NCBI RefSeq assembly: GCF_000423125.1
Contig: NZ_KE383979.1
Span: forward strand, 1 to 64,000
From: Haliea salexigens DSM 19537
Lineage (GTDB): Bacteria > Pseudomonadota > Gammaproteobacteria > Pseudomonadales > Halieaceae
Length of the DNA stretch: 64,000 nucleotides
Direction of reading: 5' to 3'
Shown: positions 31,902-43,224 of the stretch, piece by piece
Layout: every line of letters starts with the position of its first letter
How positions within the stretch are numbered: the stretch's first letter is position 1
Translations under genes and position numbers: made by a program
The notes under the pieces: model-generated
Told to the model about the DNA's origin: nothing
Databases searched by the model: none
What the model saw: only the letters and a program-made list of their open reading frames with translations

Positions 31902-32906
31902 TCAGCGGGCGAGCGCCAGCAGGAGGCGATCAAGCCGGTCCCAGGGGTCGCCATCGGCAAAGCCCTTGATACAGCCATCAATGGCCAGCGCGTCCTGTAG
32001 CATCGCGCCCAGTGCGCGGCTGGGGTGGCGTTGCAGGGCCGCTGTCACGGCGGCTTCGCGGCTCTTCCACACCCGGTGGCTGTTGAATACGGCGGAGCGC
32101 GGCTGGCCCACCTCAAGCTCCAGCTGCAGGGCGTACAGGGCGCGTATTTCACGCGTTACGCCCCACAGCAAGGGCACCGCATCCGTGCCTTCACCGCGCA
32201 GGCCGTGCACCATGCGCAGGGTTGCTTCCGCGTTGCCCGCCAAGGCGGTGTCCACCATGGTGAACAGGTTGTAGCGCGCGTTGTCCAGCACGGCAGTGGT
32301 GACGGTGGCGAGCGTGACCTGTTTGCCGTCGGCCAGCAATTTCAGCTTCTCGACTTCCTGCACCGCCGCATACAGGTTGCCTTCCAGACGCTCGGCAAGC
32401 AGGTCCAGTGCGTCGTCATCGATATCCAGCCCTGCCTGTCCCAGACGTTGGCGCAGCCAGCGGGGCATTTCGCGGGCCCCGACGGGCCAGACCTGGACAA
32501 CGGCACCGGATTTCTCCAGTGCCTTGTACCACTTGCTGTTCTGGGACTGTCGATCGATTTTGCCGCTGATAACCAGCAGAACATCATCGCCGCTGGCCTG
32601 CTCCAGGTAGGCACAGAGCGCCTTGCTGCCCTCGGCACCGGGCTTGCCGTCTGGTAACCGCAGTTCGATGACCTTGCGCTCACCGAACAGCGACATTTCG
32701 GCGGCGCTGTGTAACAGGGATTCCCAGCTGAAGTCTTTGGGGCCCGTATCCAGCACTTCACGTTCGCTGCACCCAGCGGCACGCGCCGCGCTGCGTACCA
32801 GATCGGCACACTCCTGCACCAGCAGTGGTTCGTCACCGCTCAACAGGTAAACGGACAGGCACTGGCCCTGCAGGTGCTTGGCGAGTTGCTCGGCCTTGAG
32901 CTGCAT
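31902..32906 (-). CDS. holA: DNA polymerase III delta subunit
   Basis: The product has 334 residues, standard length. MQLKAEQLAKHLQGQCLSVY then LLSGDEPLLVQECADLVRSA is the HolA N-terminus that opens the clamp, and FGERKVIELRLPDGKPG with KWYKALEKSGAVVQVWPV follow. HolA is the wrench subunit of the clamp loader. The start overlaps the lptE stop (TAATG), so translation is coupled. Gene order leuS-lptE-holA is the conserved one. Confidence 0.96.
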   Translation of the reverse strand: MQLKAEQLAKHLQGQCLSVYLLSGDEPLLVQECADLVRSAARAAGCSEREVLDTGPKDFSWESLLHSAAEMSLFGERKVIELRLPDGKPGAEGSKALCAYLEQASGDDVLLVISGKIDRQSQNSKWYKALEKSGAVVQVWPVGAREMPRWLRQRLGQAGLDIDDDALDLLAERLEGNLYAAVQEVEKLKLLADGKQVTLATVTTAVLDNARYNLFTMVDTALAGNAEATLRMVHGLRGEGTDAVPLLWGVTREIRALYALQLELEVGQPRSAVFNSHRVWKSREAAVTAALQRHPSRALGAMLQDALAIDGCIKGFADGDPWDRLDRLLLALAR

Positions 32907-33423
32907 TACTGGGCTGCGGCGTGGAATCCGATCCGGCGCAGAATCTGTTGCGCGAGTTCGCCGCGCATCTCTCCCTGCAGGATGCGAATTTCTTCCGCTT
33001 TGCCCACCACGTTACTGGGGTCGTTCTCCATCTGCTTGGTGACCATGGCTTGCGATGGCTCCATGGCGATGCTGCCGTCCGGCGCACGCACCGTGAACCG
33101 GGTTTGCATGGTCAACTCGAATTCCGCCGCGCGTGCCTCGCTGGTGAGCGAGAGGTTTCGCTGACTGAAACGCTCGGGCTCCAGCTGCAGAATATAGGCG
33201 GCCTGCGGACGGTCCACCCACTCGATGCCGTTTGCCGAGAAGCGTGAACGCAGCTCGCGGGTGAACTCGCTGTTCGGGCTGCCGGTTTCCAGGTGCAGCT
33301 GGCGCCATTCTGCGGGCAGGCCGGTGGAACTGGTGGCGCCGCGCAGCTGAAAGCCGCAGGCGCTCACCGTCAGGGCCAGTAGCAGGGTCAGGGTTGTGCG
33401 CAACATGGGTGACGTCCAGGCCA

Positions 33424-33424
<1 letters not shown>
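32906..33424 (-). CDS. lptE: LPS-assembly lipoprotein LptE
   Basis: The product has 172 residues. The start overlaps the leuS stop (TGATG). Lipobox LTVSACGFQLRGA gives Cys23, and CGFQLRG is diagnostic of LptE. It plugs the LptD barrel and guides lipopolysaccharide to the outer leaflet. The mature part (TGLPAEWRQLHLETGSPNSE onward) has the usual alpha-beta layout. Coupled to holA downstream. Confidence 0.95.
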
Positions 33425-36108
<2,684 letters not shown>

Positions 36109-36143
36109 CTATCAGTATTCAGGGCCTGCGGCGAAGCAAGGAC

Positions 36144-36587
36144 TCAGGCCAACTGCAGGAGTGGCAGCCTGGCGCGCAGCATTGCGCCGTCGCCCACGAT
36201 ATCCGCGAGGCTAGTGTCATCCAGCTCCCGATAGAAGGCCTCCACACCGCGCCGGAAGAGCCCGCTCAGATTGCAGGCGCCGGCCAGCGGGCAGCTGTTG
36301 GTCGCGGGATTGAAACACTCCACGAAATCGCCGCTGTCTTCCAGCTCCCGTACCACCTTGCCCACCGATATGCGCTTCGGGTCCATGCCCAGTTGCACGC
36401 CGCCGTGCCTGCCACGCAGGGTCGACAGGTAACCCAGCTGCCCGAGGTGTCGCGCGGATTTCAGCAGATGAGCGCGGGAAATAGCAAACGCCGCGGCAAT
36501 ATCGGCGATACGAACCTGCTGGCCTGGACGGGCGGCGCAGTACATGAGAATGCGCAGCGAGTAGTTTGTGTAGGCGGTGAGGCGAAT
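36144..36587 (-). CDS. nsrR: Rrf2-family regulator, NsrR-like (apparent ATT start)
   Basis: The product has 147 residues if read from ATT at 36587. That codon is preceded by AGGAG at 8 bases and followed by RLTAYTNYSLRILMYCA, the exact opening of NsrR proteins, so the family start falls on ATT; the first ATG is 14 codons in and would cut off the DNA-binding helix. Iron-sulfur cysteines are C91, C99 and C105 (ECFNPATNSCPLAGAC). NsrR senses nitric oxide through its cluster and represses NO-defence and respiration genes. It is divergent from cydAB, a plausible target. Confidence 0.85.
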   Translation of the reverse strand: MRLTAYTNYSLRILMYCAARPGQQVRIADIAAAFAISRAHLLKSARHLGQLGYLSTLRGRHGGVQLGMDPKRISVGKVVRELEDSGDFVECFNPATNSCPLAGACNLSGLFRRGVEAFYRELDDTSLADIVGDGAMLRARLPLLQLA

Positions 36588-36686
36588 GGACGTTGCTCCT
36601 GAAACTTAATATTAGGTATTGCTTATGTAATGGAAATTATAAATACTATATTAGATATCACTTAATGCCGAGGCAAGGGGCCTGCC
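36588..36686. promoter_or_regulatory. AT-rich divergent regulatory region between nsrR and cydA
   Basis: This 99-base spacer is strikingly AT-rich against a GC-rich background. It holds an imperfect inverted repeat, TAATATTAGGTATT (36607-36620) against AATACTATATTA (36642-36653), centred near 36630. An Rrf2-type operator and overlapping divergent promoters would fit. I could not assign firm -35/-10 elements. Confidence 0.5.
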
Positions 36687-38108
36687 GTGTTTGAGTTTTT
36701 CGACGCATCGATGCTGGCGCGTCTCCAGTTCGCCTTCACCGTATCCTTCCACATTATTTTCCCTGCCTTCTCCATTGGCCTGGCGAGCTACCTGTTCGTG
36801 CTTGAGGGTTTGTGGCTGAAAACGGACAACCCGGTTTACCTCAACCTGTACAAGTACTGGTTGAAGATATTTGCCGTCGCATTCGGCATGGGCGTGGTGT
36901 CCGGCCTGGTGATGTCCTATCAGTTTGGCACCAACTGGAGTGTGTTCTCCGACCGGGCGGGACCGGTGATCGGGCCGCTGCTGGCCTATGAGGTGCTGAC
37001 CGCGTTTTTCCTCGAGGCGGGTTTCCTCGGTATCATGCTTTTTGGCATGGAGCGGGTTGGCAAGCGCCTGCACTTTTTCGCCACCACCATGGTTGCCGTC
37101 GGCACGCTGCTCTCTGCCACCTGGATCCTGTCGGTCAACAGCTGGATGCAAACCCCGACGGGCCACGCTGTGAACGCGCTCGGCCAGTTTGTCCCCGTTG
37201 ACTGGCTGGCTATCATCTTCAACCCCAGCTTTCCGTATCGCCTGGTGCACATGACCCTGGCGTCCTACCTCACGGTGTCCTTTGTCGTGGGCGGTGTCGG
37301 GGCTTGGCACCTGCTGCGAAACAGGGCGAACCCCGAGGCGCGCAAGATGTTCTCCATGGCCATGTGGATGGCCACTTTCGTGGCACCGTTGCAGATTTTC
37401 GCCGGCGACCTGCACGGACTCAACACACTCGAGCATCAGCCGATAAAGGTGGCCGCGATGGAAGGGCACTGGGAGCGACAAACCGGCGCGCCGTTCCTGC
37501 TCTTTGCCTGGCCCGATTCAGCGGCGGAGGAAAACGTCTTTGAACTGGGTATTCCCTACGCCTCGGCGCTTGTGCTTACCCACGATATCGACGGCGAGAC
37601 CCCGGGTCTGACCGATGTGCCTGCGAGTGACAGGCCTCCCGTGGGCTTGGTGTTCTGGTCTTTCCGGATCATGCTCTTGATTGGGAGCCTGATGGCGCTG
37701 ATCGGTGTCTACTCCGCCTGGCTGCGCTGGCGCGGCAGGCTCTACGATACGCCGTGGCTACAGCGTGCGGCAGTCTGGATGGGGCCCTCCGGGTTTGTCG
37801 CGGTGCTCGCTGGCTGGATTGTGACTGAAGTCGGCCGCCAGCCCTTCACTGTCTATGGTCTGCTGCGCACCAGTGACTCGCTGGCACCTGTTGACGCACC
37901 GGCTGTGGCGGCGTCGCTGATCGCCTTCATCGTGGTCTACTTCGCCCTGTTTGGCGCCGGTACCTATTACATCATCCGCATGATGGGTGAGACGCCCGAT
38001 GGGCAGGGGCCGCAAACCGGAGCGCCTCAGCGTGCCGCGGGTACGACCCCGCTCGCATCAATGCAGCCCGCCATGAACAAGCCCACCACAAACACGGGAG
38101 GTGCCTGA
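36687..38108 (+). CDS. cydA: cytochrome bd-type quinol oxidase subunit I
   Basis: The product has 473 residues with a GTG start. Haem ligand regions are visible: ARLQFAFTVSFHIIFPAFSI with the b595 histidine, and VSGLVMSYQFGTNWSVFSD. GRQP appears in TEVGRQPFTVYGLLRT. The quinol loop is short, which places it with the CioA (cyanide-insensitive) type more than with E. coli CydA (522 residues). It oxidises quinol and reduces O2 in the inner membrane and tolerates NO and cyanide. First gene of cydAB-DUF2474-DUF3365. Confidence 0.94.
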   Translation: MFEFFDASMLARLQFAFTVSFHIIFPAFSIGLASYLFVLEGLWLKTDNPVYLNLYKYWLKIFAVAFGMGVVSGLVMSYQFGTNWSVFSDRAGPVIGPLLAYEVLTAFFLEAGFLGIMLFGMERVGKRLHFFATTMVAVGTLLSATWILSVNSWMQTPTGHAVNALGQFVPVDWLAIIFNPSFPYRLVHMTLASYLTVSFVVGGVGAWHLLRNRANPEARKMFSMAMWMATFVAPLQIFAGDLHGLNTLEHQPIKVAAMEGHWERQTGAPFLLFAWPDSAAEENVFELGIPYASALVLTHDIDGETPGLTDVPASDRPPVGLVFWSFRIMLLIGSLMALIGVYSAWLRWRGRLYDTPWLQRAAVWMGPSGFVAVLAGWIVTEVGRQPFTVYGLLRTSDSLAPVDAPAVAASLIAFIVVYFALFGAGTYYIIRMMGETPDGQGPQTGAPQRAAGTTPLASMQPAMNKPTTNTGGA

Positions 38109-38109
38109 C

Positions 38110-39114
38110 ATGCTGGATTTACCGCTGATCTGGGCCGGTTTGCTGGCGTTGGGTATTTTCATCTACGTTGCACTGGACGGTTTTGACCTGGGCATCGGCC
38201 TGCTGTTCCCGTTTCTGGCCACGGATGAGGAGCGAGATACGGCGATGAATACGGTTGCACCGGTGTGGGACGGTAACGAAACCTGGCTCATACTCGGTGG
38301 CGGCGGTCTGTTCGCCGCCTTTCCGCTCGCTTATGCGGTGGTCATGCCCGCGCTTTACGCGCCGTTCATCATCATGTTGCTGGCACTGGTTTTTCGCGGT
38401 GTGGCTTTCGAGTACCGCTGGCGTGACCCGACACACAAGCGCATCTGGGATGTGAGTTTCGTGTTCGGCTCGGCACTGGCAACGTTCATGCAGGGCATCG
38501 TGCTGGGCACCTTCGTGCAGGGTATTGAAGTGGAAGGGCGCGCCTACGCGGGTGGCTGGTGGGACTGGCTGACACCCTTTACCGTCACTGTTGGCTTCGC
38601 CCTGTGCGCTGGCTATGCCCTGTTGGGCGCTGGCTGGCTGGTGTTGAAAACCGACAACGCCCTGCGCGAGCAGGCCTACCGGTTCGCCAAACGCGCCGCT
38701 ATCAGCACCTTCGTCTTCGTGGTTGTCGTCAGTGTGTGGACGCCGTTCCTGTCGCCGGAGATTTTTACCCGCTGGTTCAGCCTGCCCAACCTCTACTGGG
38801 TGGCGCCCGTGCCGTTGCTCACCGCCGCTACCGCTGCGTTGGTGGCGTGGGGCATTCGCGGGCAACGCGATACCGTGATCTACCCCGCGACCCTGGTTTT
38901 GCTGGGCTTGTGTTTCGTGGGCCTCGGTGTAGGGCTTACGCCGTATATCGTACCCCGGGCGATTACCATACAAGACGCCGCCGCACCGGATTCAAGCCTG
39001 CTGTTCATGCTGGTGGGGGCGTTGCTGATGTTGCCCTTGATACTGGGCTACACGGCGTATTCCTACTGGATTTTCCGGGGCAAGGTCCGGCCCGGTGACG
39101 GCGGGTATCACTGA
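38110..39114 (+). CDS. cydB: cytochrome bd-type quinol oxidase subunit II
   Basis: The product has 334 residues from the ATG at 38110, which has GGGAGG upstream and begins one base after the cydA stop. LIWAGLLALGIFIYVALDGF, then DLGIGLLFPF, and TVAPVWDGNETWLILGGGGL are the CydB hallmarks. Eight or so membrane helices. The stop overlaps the next start as TGATG. Confidence 0.95.
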   Translation: MLDLPLIWAGLLALGIFIYVALDGFDLGIGLLFPFLATDEERDTAMNTVAPVWDGNETWLILGGGGLFAAFPLAYAVVMPALYAPFIIMLLALVFRGVAFEYRWRDPTHKRIWDVSFVFGSALATFMQGIVLGTFVQGIEVEGRAYAGGWWDWLTPFTVTVGFALCAGYALLGAGWLVLKTDNALREQAYRFAKRAAISTFVFVVVVSVWTPFLSPEIFTRWFSLPNLYWVAPVPLLTAATAALVAWGIRGQRDTVIYPATLVLLGLCFVGLGVGLTPYIVPRAITIQDAAAPDSSLLFMLVGALLMLPLILGYTAYSYWIFRGKVRPGDGGYH

Positions 39115-39251
39115 TGAGTGAGCATGAGGCACCGCAGCGCAGGGAGCATGGCCTGGGGAAAAAGTGGGCCTGGTTTATCGGGCTCTGGGTGAGCGGGGTG
39201 CTGGTGGTGGGTGCTGTCTCTGCCCTGTTACGCTGGATACTGCTGCCCTGA
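39114..39251 (+). CDS. DUF2474 small membrane subunit of the bd oxidase
   Basis: The product has 45 residues and overlaps the cydB stop by one base (TGATG). A basic cytoplasmic start is followed by one helix, WAWFIGLWVSGVLVVGAVSA. This fits DUF2474, a CydX-like single-helix protein found after CioAB-type operons that may stabilise the haem site. Easily missed because of its length. Confidence 0.82.
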   Translation: MSEHEAPQRREHGLGKKWAWFIGLWVSGVLVVGAVSALLRWILLP

Positions 39252-39277
39252 GTCAGCCGAGGAGAGGAAGGATCAAG

Positions 39278-40264
39278 ATGAATGTCAGAATCGTTATTGC
39301 CGTTTGTCTGGCGGGTCTTATTGCGCCGCTGGCTGCCGTTGAACGCGCAGTGAGCGCCGAGGCGGCACGGGTGGACGGACCCGCGGTTGATCAAGCGAGG
39401 CTGACAGCCGGATTCCAGGCACTGGAATCAGCCTGTTTCAGTTGTCACAGCCCCGATGCGGCCGCAGGTAACCGTGTTGCGCCGCCCATGGCGGCGATCA
39501 AGCAGCACTACGTGCAAGCCGATACAGCCTATACCGAGTTCAGTCGCGCCCTGGCGACCTTCGTGCAGGACCCCTCCGCGCAGAATGCGCGCATGCCCGG
39601 TGCGATCAATCGCTTCGGGCTTATGCCCAAGCTGTCTTTTGATCCCGCTATACTGGAGGACATTGCCTATTACATCTACTACAGCCCCCTCGAAGCGCCG
39701 TCATGGTATGCGCAGCATTTCCAGGCTGAGCAGCAAAAGCGCCGACAGGCAGGCCGGCCCGCGCTGGTGACCGATGCAGATTATCTACGTCACGGCAGAA
39801 ACATTGCGCTGCGCGCCAAGGCAACCCTGGGCAGCAACCTGAAGCAGGCCATCAGTGCGGGTGGCACGGTAGCGGCCATCGATTTCTGCCATACCAACGC
39901 CATTCCCCTCACCGAGGGGGCGTCAGCCGGGCAGGACGCTCTGGTCCGTCGCGTCAGCGACCGGCCACGCAACCCCGCCAATGCGGCCAACAGTACTGAG
40001 CTTGCCTATATTGCCGAGGCCAAATCCGCGCTGGCTGCGGGCGCTGAGCCACAGCCCGCCGTGCACCGGGTTGACGGAGAGGTGGTGGCGTATTACCCCA
40101 TCGTCACCAACGGCATGTGTTTGCAGTGTCACGGCACGCCGGGCCAGGCGTTGGACGCCGCAACTCACAGCGCGCTGCAGGACCGCTATCCCGAGGATCA
40201 GGCGACAGGCTATGGCGCAGACGAGCTGCGGGGAATTTTCGTGGTATCGATGGACGCGCCCTAG
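39278..40264 (+). CDS. exported dihaem c-type cytochrome-like protein with DUF3365 domain
   Basis: The product has 328 residues with a signal peptide (MNVRIVIAVCLAGLIAPLAA) and a GGAGAGGAAGG site. The first half has a class-I-like haem site CFSCH at about residue 51-55 with a possible Met ligand in GLMPKLSF. The second half is a DUF3365 (Tll0287-like) domain with TNGMCLQCHG near residue 285, also CxxCH. It would lie in the periplasm beside the bd oxidase. An electron-transfer or redox/NO sensing role is inference. Confidence 0.83.
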   Translation: MNVRIVIAVCLAGLIAPLAAVERAVSAEAARVDGPAVDQARLTAGFQALESACFSCHSPDAAAGNRVAPPMAAIKQHYVQADTAYTEFSRALATFVQDPSAQNARMPGAINRFGLMPKLSFDPAILEDIAYYIYYSPLEAPSWYAQHFQAEQQKRRQAGRPALVTDADYLRHGRNIALRAKATLGSNLKQAISAGGTVAAIDFCHTNAIPLTEGASAGQDALVRRVSDRPRNPANAANSTELAYIAEAKSALAAGAEPQPAVHRVDGEVVAYYPIVTNGMCLQCHGTPGQALDAATHSALQDRYPEDQATGYGADELRGIFVVSMDAP

Positions 40265-40281
40265 AGTCTACAGCTGCACAG

Positions 40282-40324
40282 GCCTGTTTCAGCATGCGGT
40301 TGGCTCCGGTGTGATGAAACAGGC
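40282..40324. terminator. perfect 10-bp inverted repeat between convergent genes
   Basis: GCCTGTTTCA (40282-40291) mirrors TGAAACAGGC (40315-40324) with a 23-base loop. It lies between the stops of the DUF3365 gene (+) and lnt (-), where a two-way terminator would be expected, but there is no T-run. Confidence 0.4.
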
Positions 40325-40384
40325 GCGGTTTACCAAAGTGCAGGCGAAGTTTCCAGCGCATTGGCAGGCCACTGTGACGGGTGT

Positions 40385-41896
40385 TCAGTCCCGCTCACGC
40401 CAGAGTGTGTGGTACACAACCAGCATCATCAGCAGGAGCAATACGCAGGCGGCCAGCACCGGTCGCGGCCCGTAGGTCGCCGCCGGTGTGCTGCCGAGCA
40501 TGACGTGGGCTTCACCGCTGAGCAGTGCTTCTTCGAACTGGGGGCTGCGCTGCTGTATGCGGCCCTGATGGTCGATGATTGCAGACACACCGTTATTGGT
40601 GCCCCGCAACAGGTAGCGCCCCGTTTCCAGCGCGCGCATGCGTGCCATCTGCAGGTGCTGCAGGGGGCCGATGGAGGCGCCAAACCAGCTGTCGTTGCTG
40701 ATGGTGACCAGTAGATCGGCGTTGCGCGCGCTGCGTGCTACCAGGCCGGGGTAGACGATTTCATAGCAGATGAAAGGCGCCACCCTAACCCCGGCGGCCA
40801 GCAGCAGGCTCTGGTCCGGCGGGCCTGCGGAGAAGCTCGACATGGGCATATCGAAGAAGGCGATGAGCCCGCGCAACCAGCTTTCCAGTGGAACGTATTC
40901 CCCGAAGGGCACCAGACGCTGTTTATGGTACACGCCGCTGCCGGCGCCGAGCGCCACAATGCTGTTGAAGTACGCGCTGTCGCCGGCCTCACGCCAGGGG
41001 ATGCCGGTGATCAGCGTGCCTTCCTGCCGGGCAAAATCCTCGGCAACCGGATCGAGGTAATCGCGTGCCTGCTGGTAGAAGCGGGGCAGGGCGGATTCCG
41101 GCCACACGACAATGTCATGTCCCCTCTGTGCCGCGACAGCGCGACTGTACTGCTCCAGAATCCGTGGGTAGTGCGCCGGCTGCCACTTCAGGGCCTGCGG
41201 GATGTTGGGTTGATAGAGCGCCACGCGCAGTGGTTGCTCGGTTGCGGGGACCACCCACTCTACCACAGCGAGTGTACGCCCGCCCAACCACAGGATGCCG
41301 AGCACGGTGAGATAGGTCAGCAGGCCGGCGGGTTTCGGGTTGCGCCAGGCCAGGAACAGGCAGGCACCGCTGACGGCTACCGCAAATGACAGCCCGTACA
41401 CCCCGACCGCGGGAGCCCAGCCGGCCAGCCAGGTATCCAGGTGAGCGTAGCCCAGGTAAAGCCACGGAAAGCCCGTGAGTAGCCAGCTGCGCAGGCCCTC
41501 AAAAAGCACCCAGAGCGCGCCGAAGCCGACCAGCATGCCGCCCGGCAGGGGCCTGATCCAGCGCGTGTAGCACCAGGCAAACAGGCTGTGCAGCAGCGCC
41601 AGGCCGGCACAGAACAGCGCCGTGAGCAGTGCGGCCAGGGGCACGCCGGCATAGCCGTACACATGGATGCTGACGTAAACCCAGGAGACGCCGCTGCCGA
41701 ACATGCCGAGTCCGAACAGCCAGCCACGCCACAGGGCCTGGCGCGGCGAGCAGGTGCTCAGGAGATAGCAGTACAGCGCACAACTGGCGATGCCCGCCGG
41801 CCACAGGTCGAAGGGTGCGAACGACAGTGTGACCAGGCCACCGGCCAGCAGTGTCAGCAGTGTGATCCAGGCCGGGCGCAGCCCGTTTTCAGGCAT
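40385..41896 (-). CDS. lnt: apolipoprotein N-acyltransferase
   Basis: The product has 503 residues. An N-terminal bundle of membrane helices is followed by a nitrilase domain with the Glu-Lys-Cys triad: VWPESALPRFYQ (Glu), YHKQRLVPFGEYVPLE (Lys) and RVAPFICYEIVYPGL (Cys). It adds the third acyl chain to lipoproteins at the periplasmic face of the inner membrane; several lipoproteins in this window are its substrates. It follows corC by 3 bases. Confidence 0.96.
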   Translation of the reverse strand: MPENGLRPAWITLLTLLAGGLVTLSFAPFDLWPAGIASCALYCYLLSTCSPRQALWRGWLFGLGMFGSGVSWVYVSIHVYGYAGVPLAALLTALFCAGLALLHSLFAWCYTRWIRPLPGGMLVGFGALWVLFEGLRSWLLTGFPWLYLGYAHLDTWLAGWAPAVGVYGLSFAVAVSGACLFLAWRNPKPAGLLTYLTVLGILWLGGRTLAVVEWVVPATEQPLRVALYQPNIPQALKWQPAHYPRILEQYSRAVAAQRGHDIVVWPESALPRFYQQARDYLDPVAEDFARQEGTLITGIPWREAGDSAYFNSIVALGAGSGVYHKQRLVPFGEYVPLESWLRGLIAFFDMPMSSFSAGPPDQSLLLAAGVRVAPFICYEIVYPGLVARSARNADLLVTISNDSWFGASIGPLQHLQMARMRALETGRYLLRGTNNGVSAIIDHQGRIQQRSPQFEEALLSGEAHVMLGSTPAATYGPRPVLAACVLLLLMMLVVYHTLWRERD

Positions 41897-41899
41897 GAA

Positions 41900-42745
41900 T
41901 CAGCCGCCCAGAGGCCGCATGCGCAGGCTGTGGATCTTGCGCTGATCGGCGTTGATGACCTTGAACTCGAAGTTCTCGATGCAGGTGACTTCGTTGCGCG
42001 CGGGCATGTGCCCGAAGGCCTGGATAACCAAACCGCCGATGGTATCGAACTCCTCGTCGCTGAAGGTGGTGCGGAAGTGTTCGTTGAAATCCTCGATGGG
42101 TGTCAGCGCCTTGATAAAGTAGTCGCCCTCGCCGATGGTGCGGATGAAGTGGTCCTCGTCCACGTCGGTCTCGTCTTCGATGTCGCCGACGATTTCCTCC
42201 AGCACGTCTTCAATGGTCACCAGGCCGGCAACACCGCCATATTCATCAATGACGATAGCCATGTGGTTGCGGTTCTCGCGGAATTCGCGCAGCAGCACGT
42301 TCAGCCGCTTGCTCTCCGGTACTACCACCGTGGGGCGCAGCAGCGTCTCCATGCGGAACTCGCTGTGATCCTTGTTGAGCAGCTCCGGTAGCAGGTCCTT
42401 GGCCAGCAGGATACCCTGGATATCGTCGGGGCTCTCGCCGATCACCGGGTAGCGCGAGTGGGCGGAGTTAATAATCTGTGGCAGGATCTCCTCCAGCGTT
42501 GACTCCGCCTTGATCACCACCATTTGCGCGCGTGGAATCATGATGTCGCGCGCCTGCATGTCGCTGACCTTCATGGCGCCTTCCATGATGCTGCGCGCAT
42601 CCTGGTCGATAACCTCGTTTTCGGCGGCGATGGCGAGAACGCCTTCGAGGTCGCGGCGATTGTTGGGTTCCGACGAGAACAGCAAGGCTATTTTCTCGAG
42701 CCAGGAGCGGTCTCCGGGCTCGCTGCCAAATCGATCTTCGCTCAT
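41900..42745 (-). CDS. corC: CorC/YbeX, CBS-domain protein
   Basis: The product has 281 residues. It opens with EDRFGSEPGDRSWLEKIALL, then two CBS domains (ARDIMIPRAQMVVIKAEST, then RRPTVVVPESKRLNVLLREF-type second repeat) and a CorC_HlyC domain with IDEYGGVAGLVTIEDVLEEI. It is linked to Mg2+/Co2+ homeostasis and ribosome function. Overlaps the ybeY stop by 4 bases. Confidence 0.95.
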   Translation of the reverse strand: MSEDRFGSEPGDRSWLEKIALLFSSEPNNRRDLEGVLAIAAENEVIDQDARSIMEGAMKVSDMQARDIMIPRAQMVVIKAESTLEEILPQIINSAHSRYPVIGESPDDIQGILLAKDLLPELLNKDHSEFRMETLLRPTVVVPESKRLNVLLREFRENRNHMAIVIDEYGGVAGLVTIEDVLEEIVGDIEDETDVDEDHFIRTIGEGDYFIKALTPIEDFNEHFRTTFSDEEFDTIGGLVIQAFGHMPARNEVTCIENFEFKVINADQRKIHSLRMRPLGG

Positions 42746-43224
42746 GGGTTGACGGGCTCCTCGGAGGCAGTGTCTGGGTAGGGGCAGGGGAATCCCAGGG
42801 TGGCCAGGATGGCCGTTTCCAGGTCTTCCATTTCGGTGGCTTCAGCCTCGCAGATGTGGTCGTAGCCCAGCAGGTGTAGCGCGCCGTGCACGGTCATGTG
42901 GGCCCAGTGTGCGGCTGCGGGTTTGCCCTGTTCGACGGCTTCCCGGGCGACCACAGGGGCGCAGATGACGATATCGCCCAGCAGCGGCAGCTGCAGGCTC
43001 TCCGGCAGATCGGCCGGAAAGGACAGCACGTTGGTGGGGCCCGGCTTGCCGCGGTAGTGTTGGTTGAGTTGTGCCATTTCCTCTGCACCCACCAGGCGCA
43101 GGCAAAGCTCCGGAGTGGCATTGCTGGCCCGACCCTGCAGGGTGGTTTGCAGCCAGTGCCTTAAGTCGTCCTCCTCGGGAACCGGCTCGGTACAGGCGGT
43201 CTGGATGTCGATGTGGCTGTTCAT
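42742..43224 (-). CDS. ybeY: endoribonuclease YbeY
   Basis: The product has 160 residues. The zinc motif MTVHGALHLLGYDHI is complete (HGxLHLxGYDH), and RGKPGPTNVLSFP is conserved upstream. YbeY processes the 3' end of 16S rRNA and takes part in ribosome quality control. It overlaps phoH by 4 bases and corC by 4. Confidence 0.97.
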   Translation of the reverse strand: MNSHIDIQTACTEPVPEEDDLRHWLQTTLQGRASNATPELCLRLVGAEEMAQLNQHYRGKPGPTNVLSFPADLPESLQLPLLGDIVICAPVVAREAVEQGKPAAAHWAHMTVHGALHLLGYDHICEAEATEMEDLETAILATLGFPCPYPDTASEEPVNP

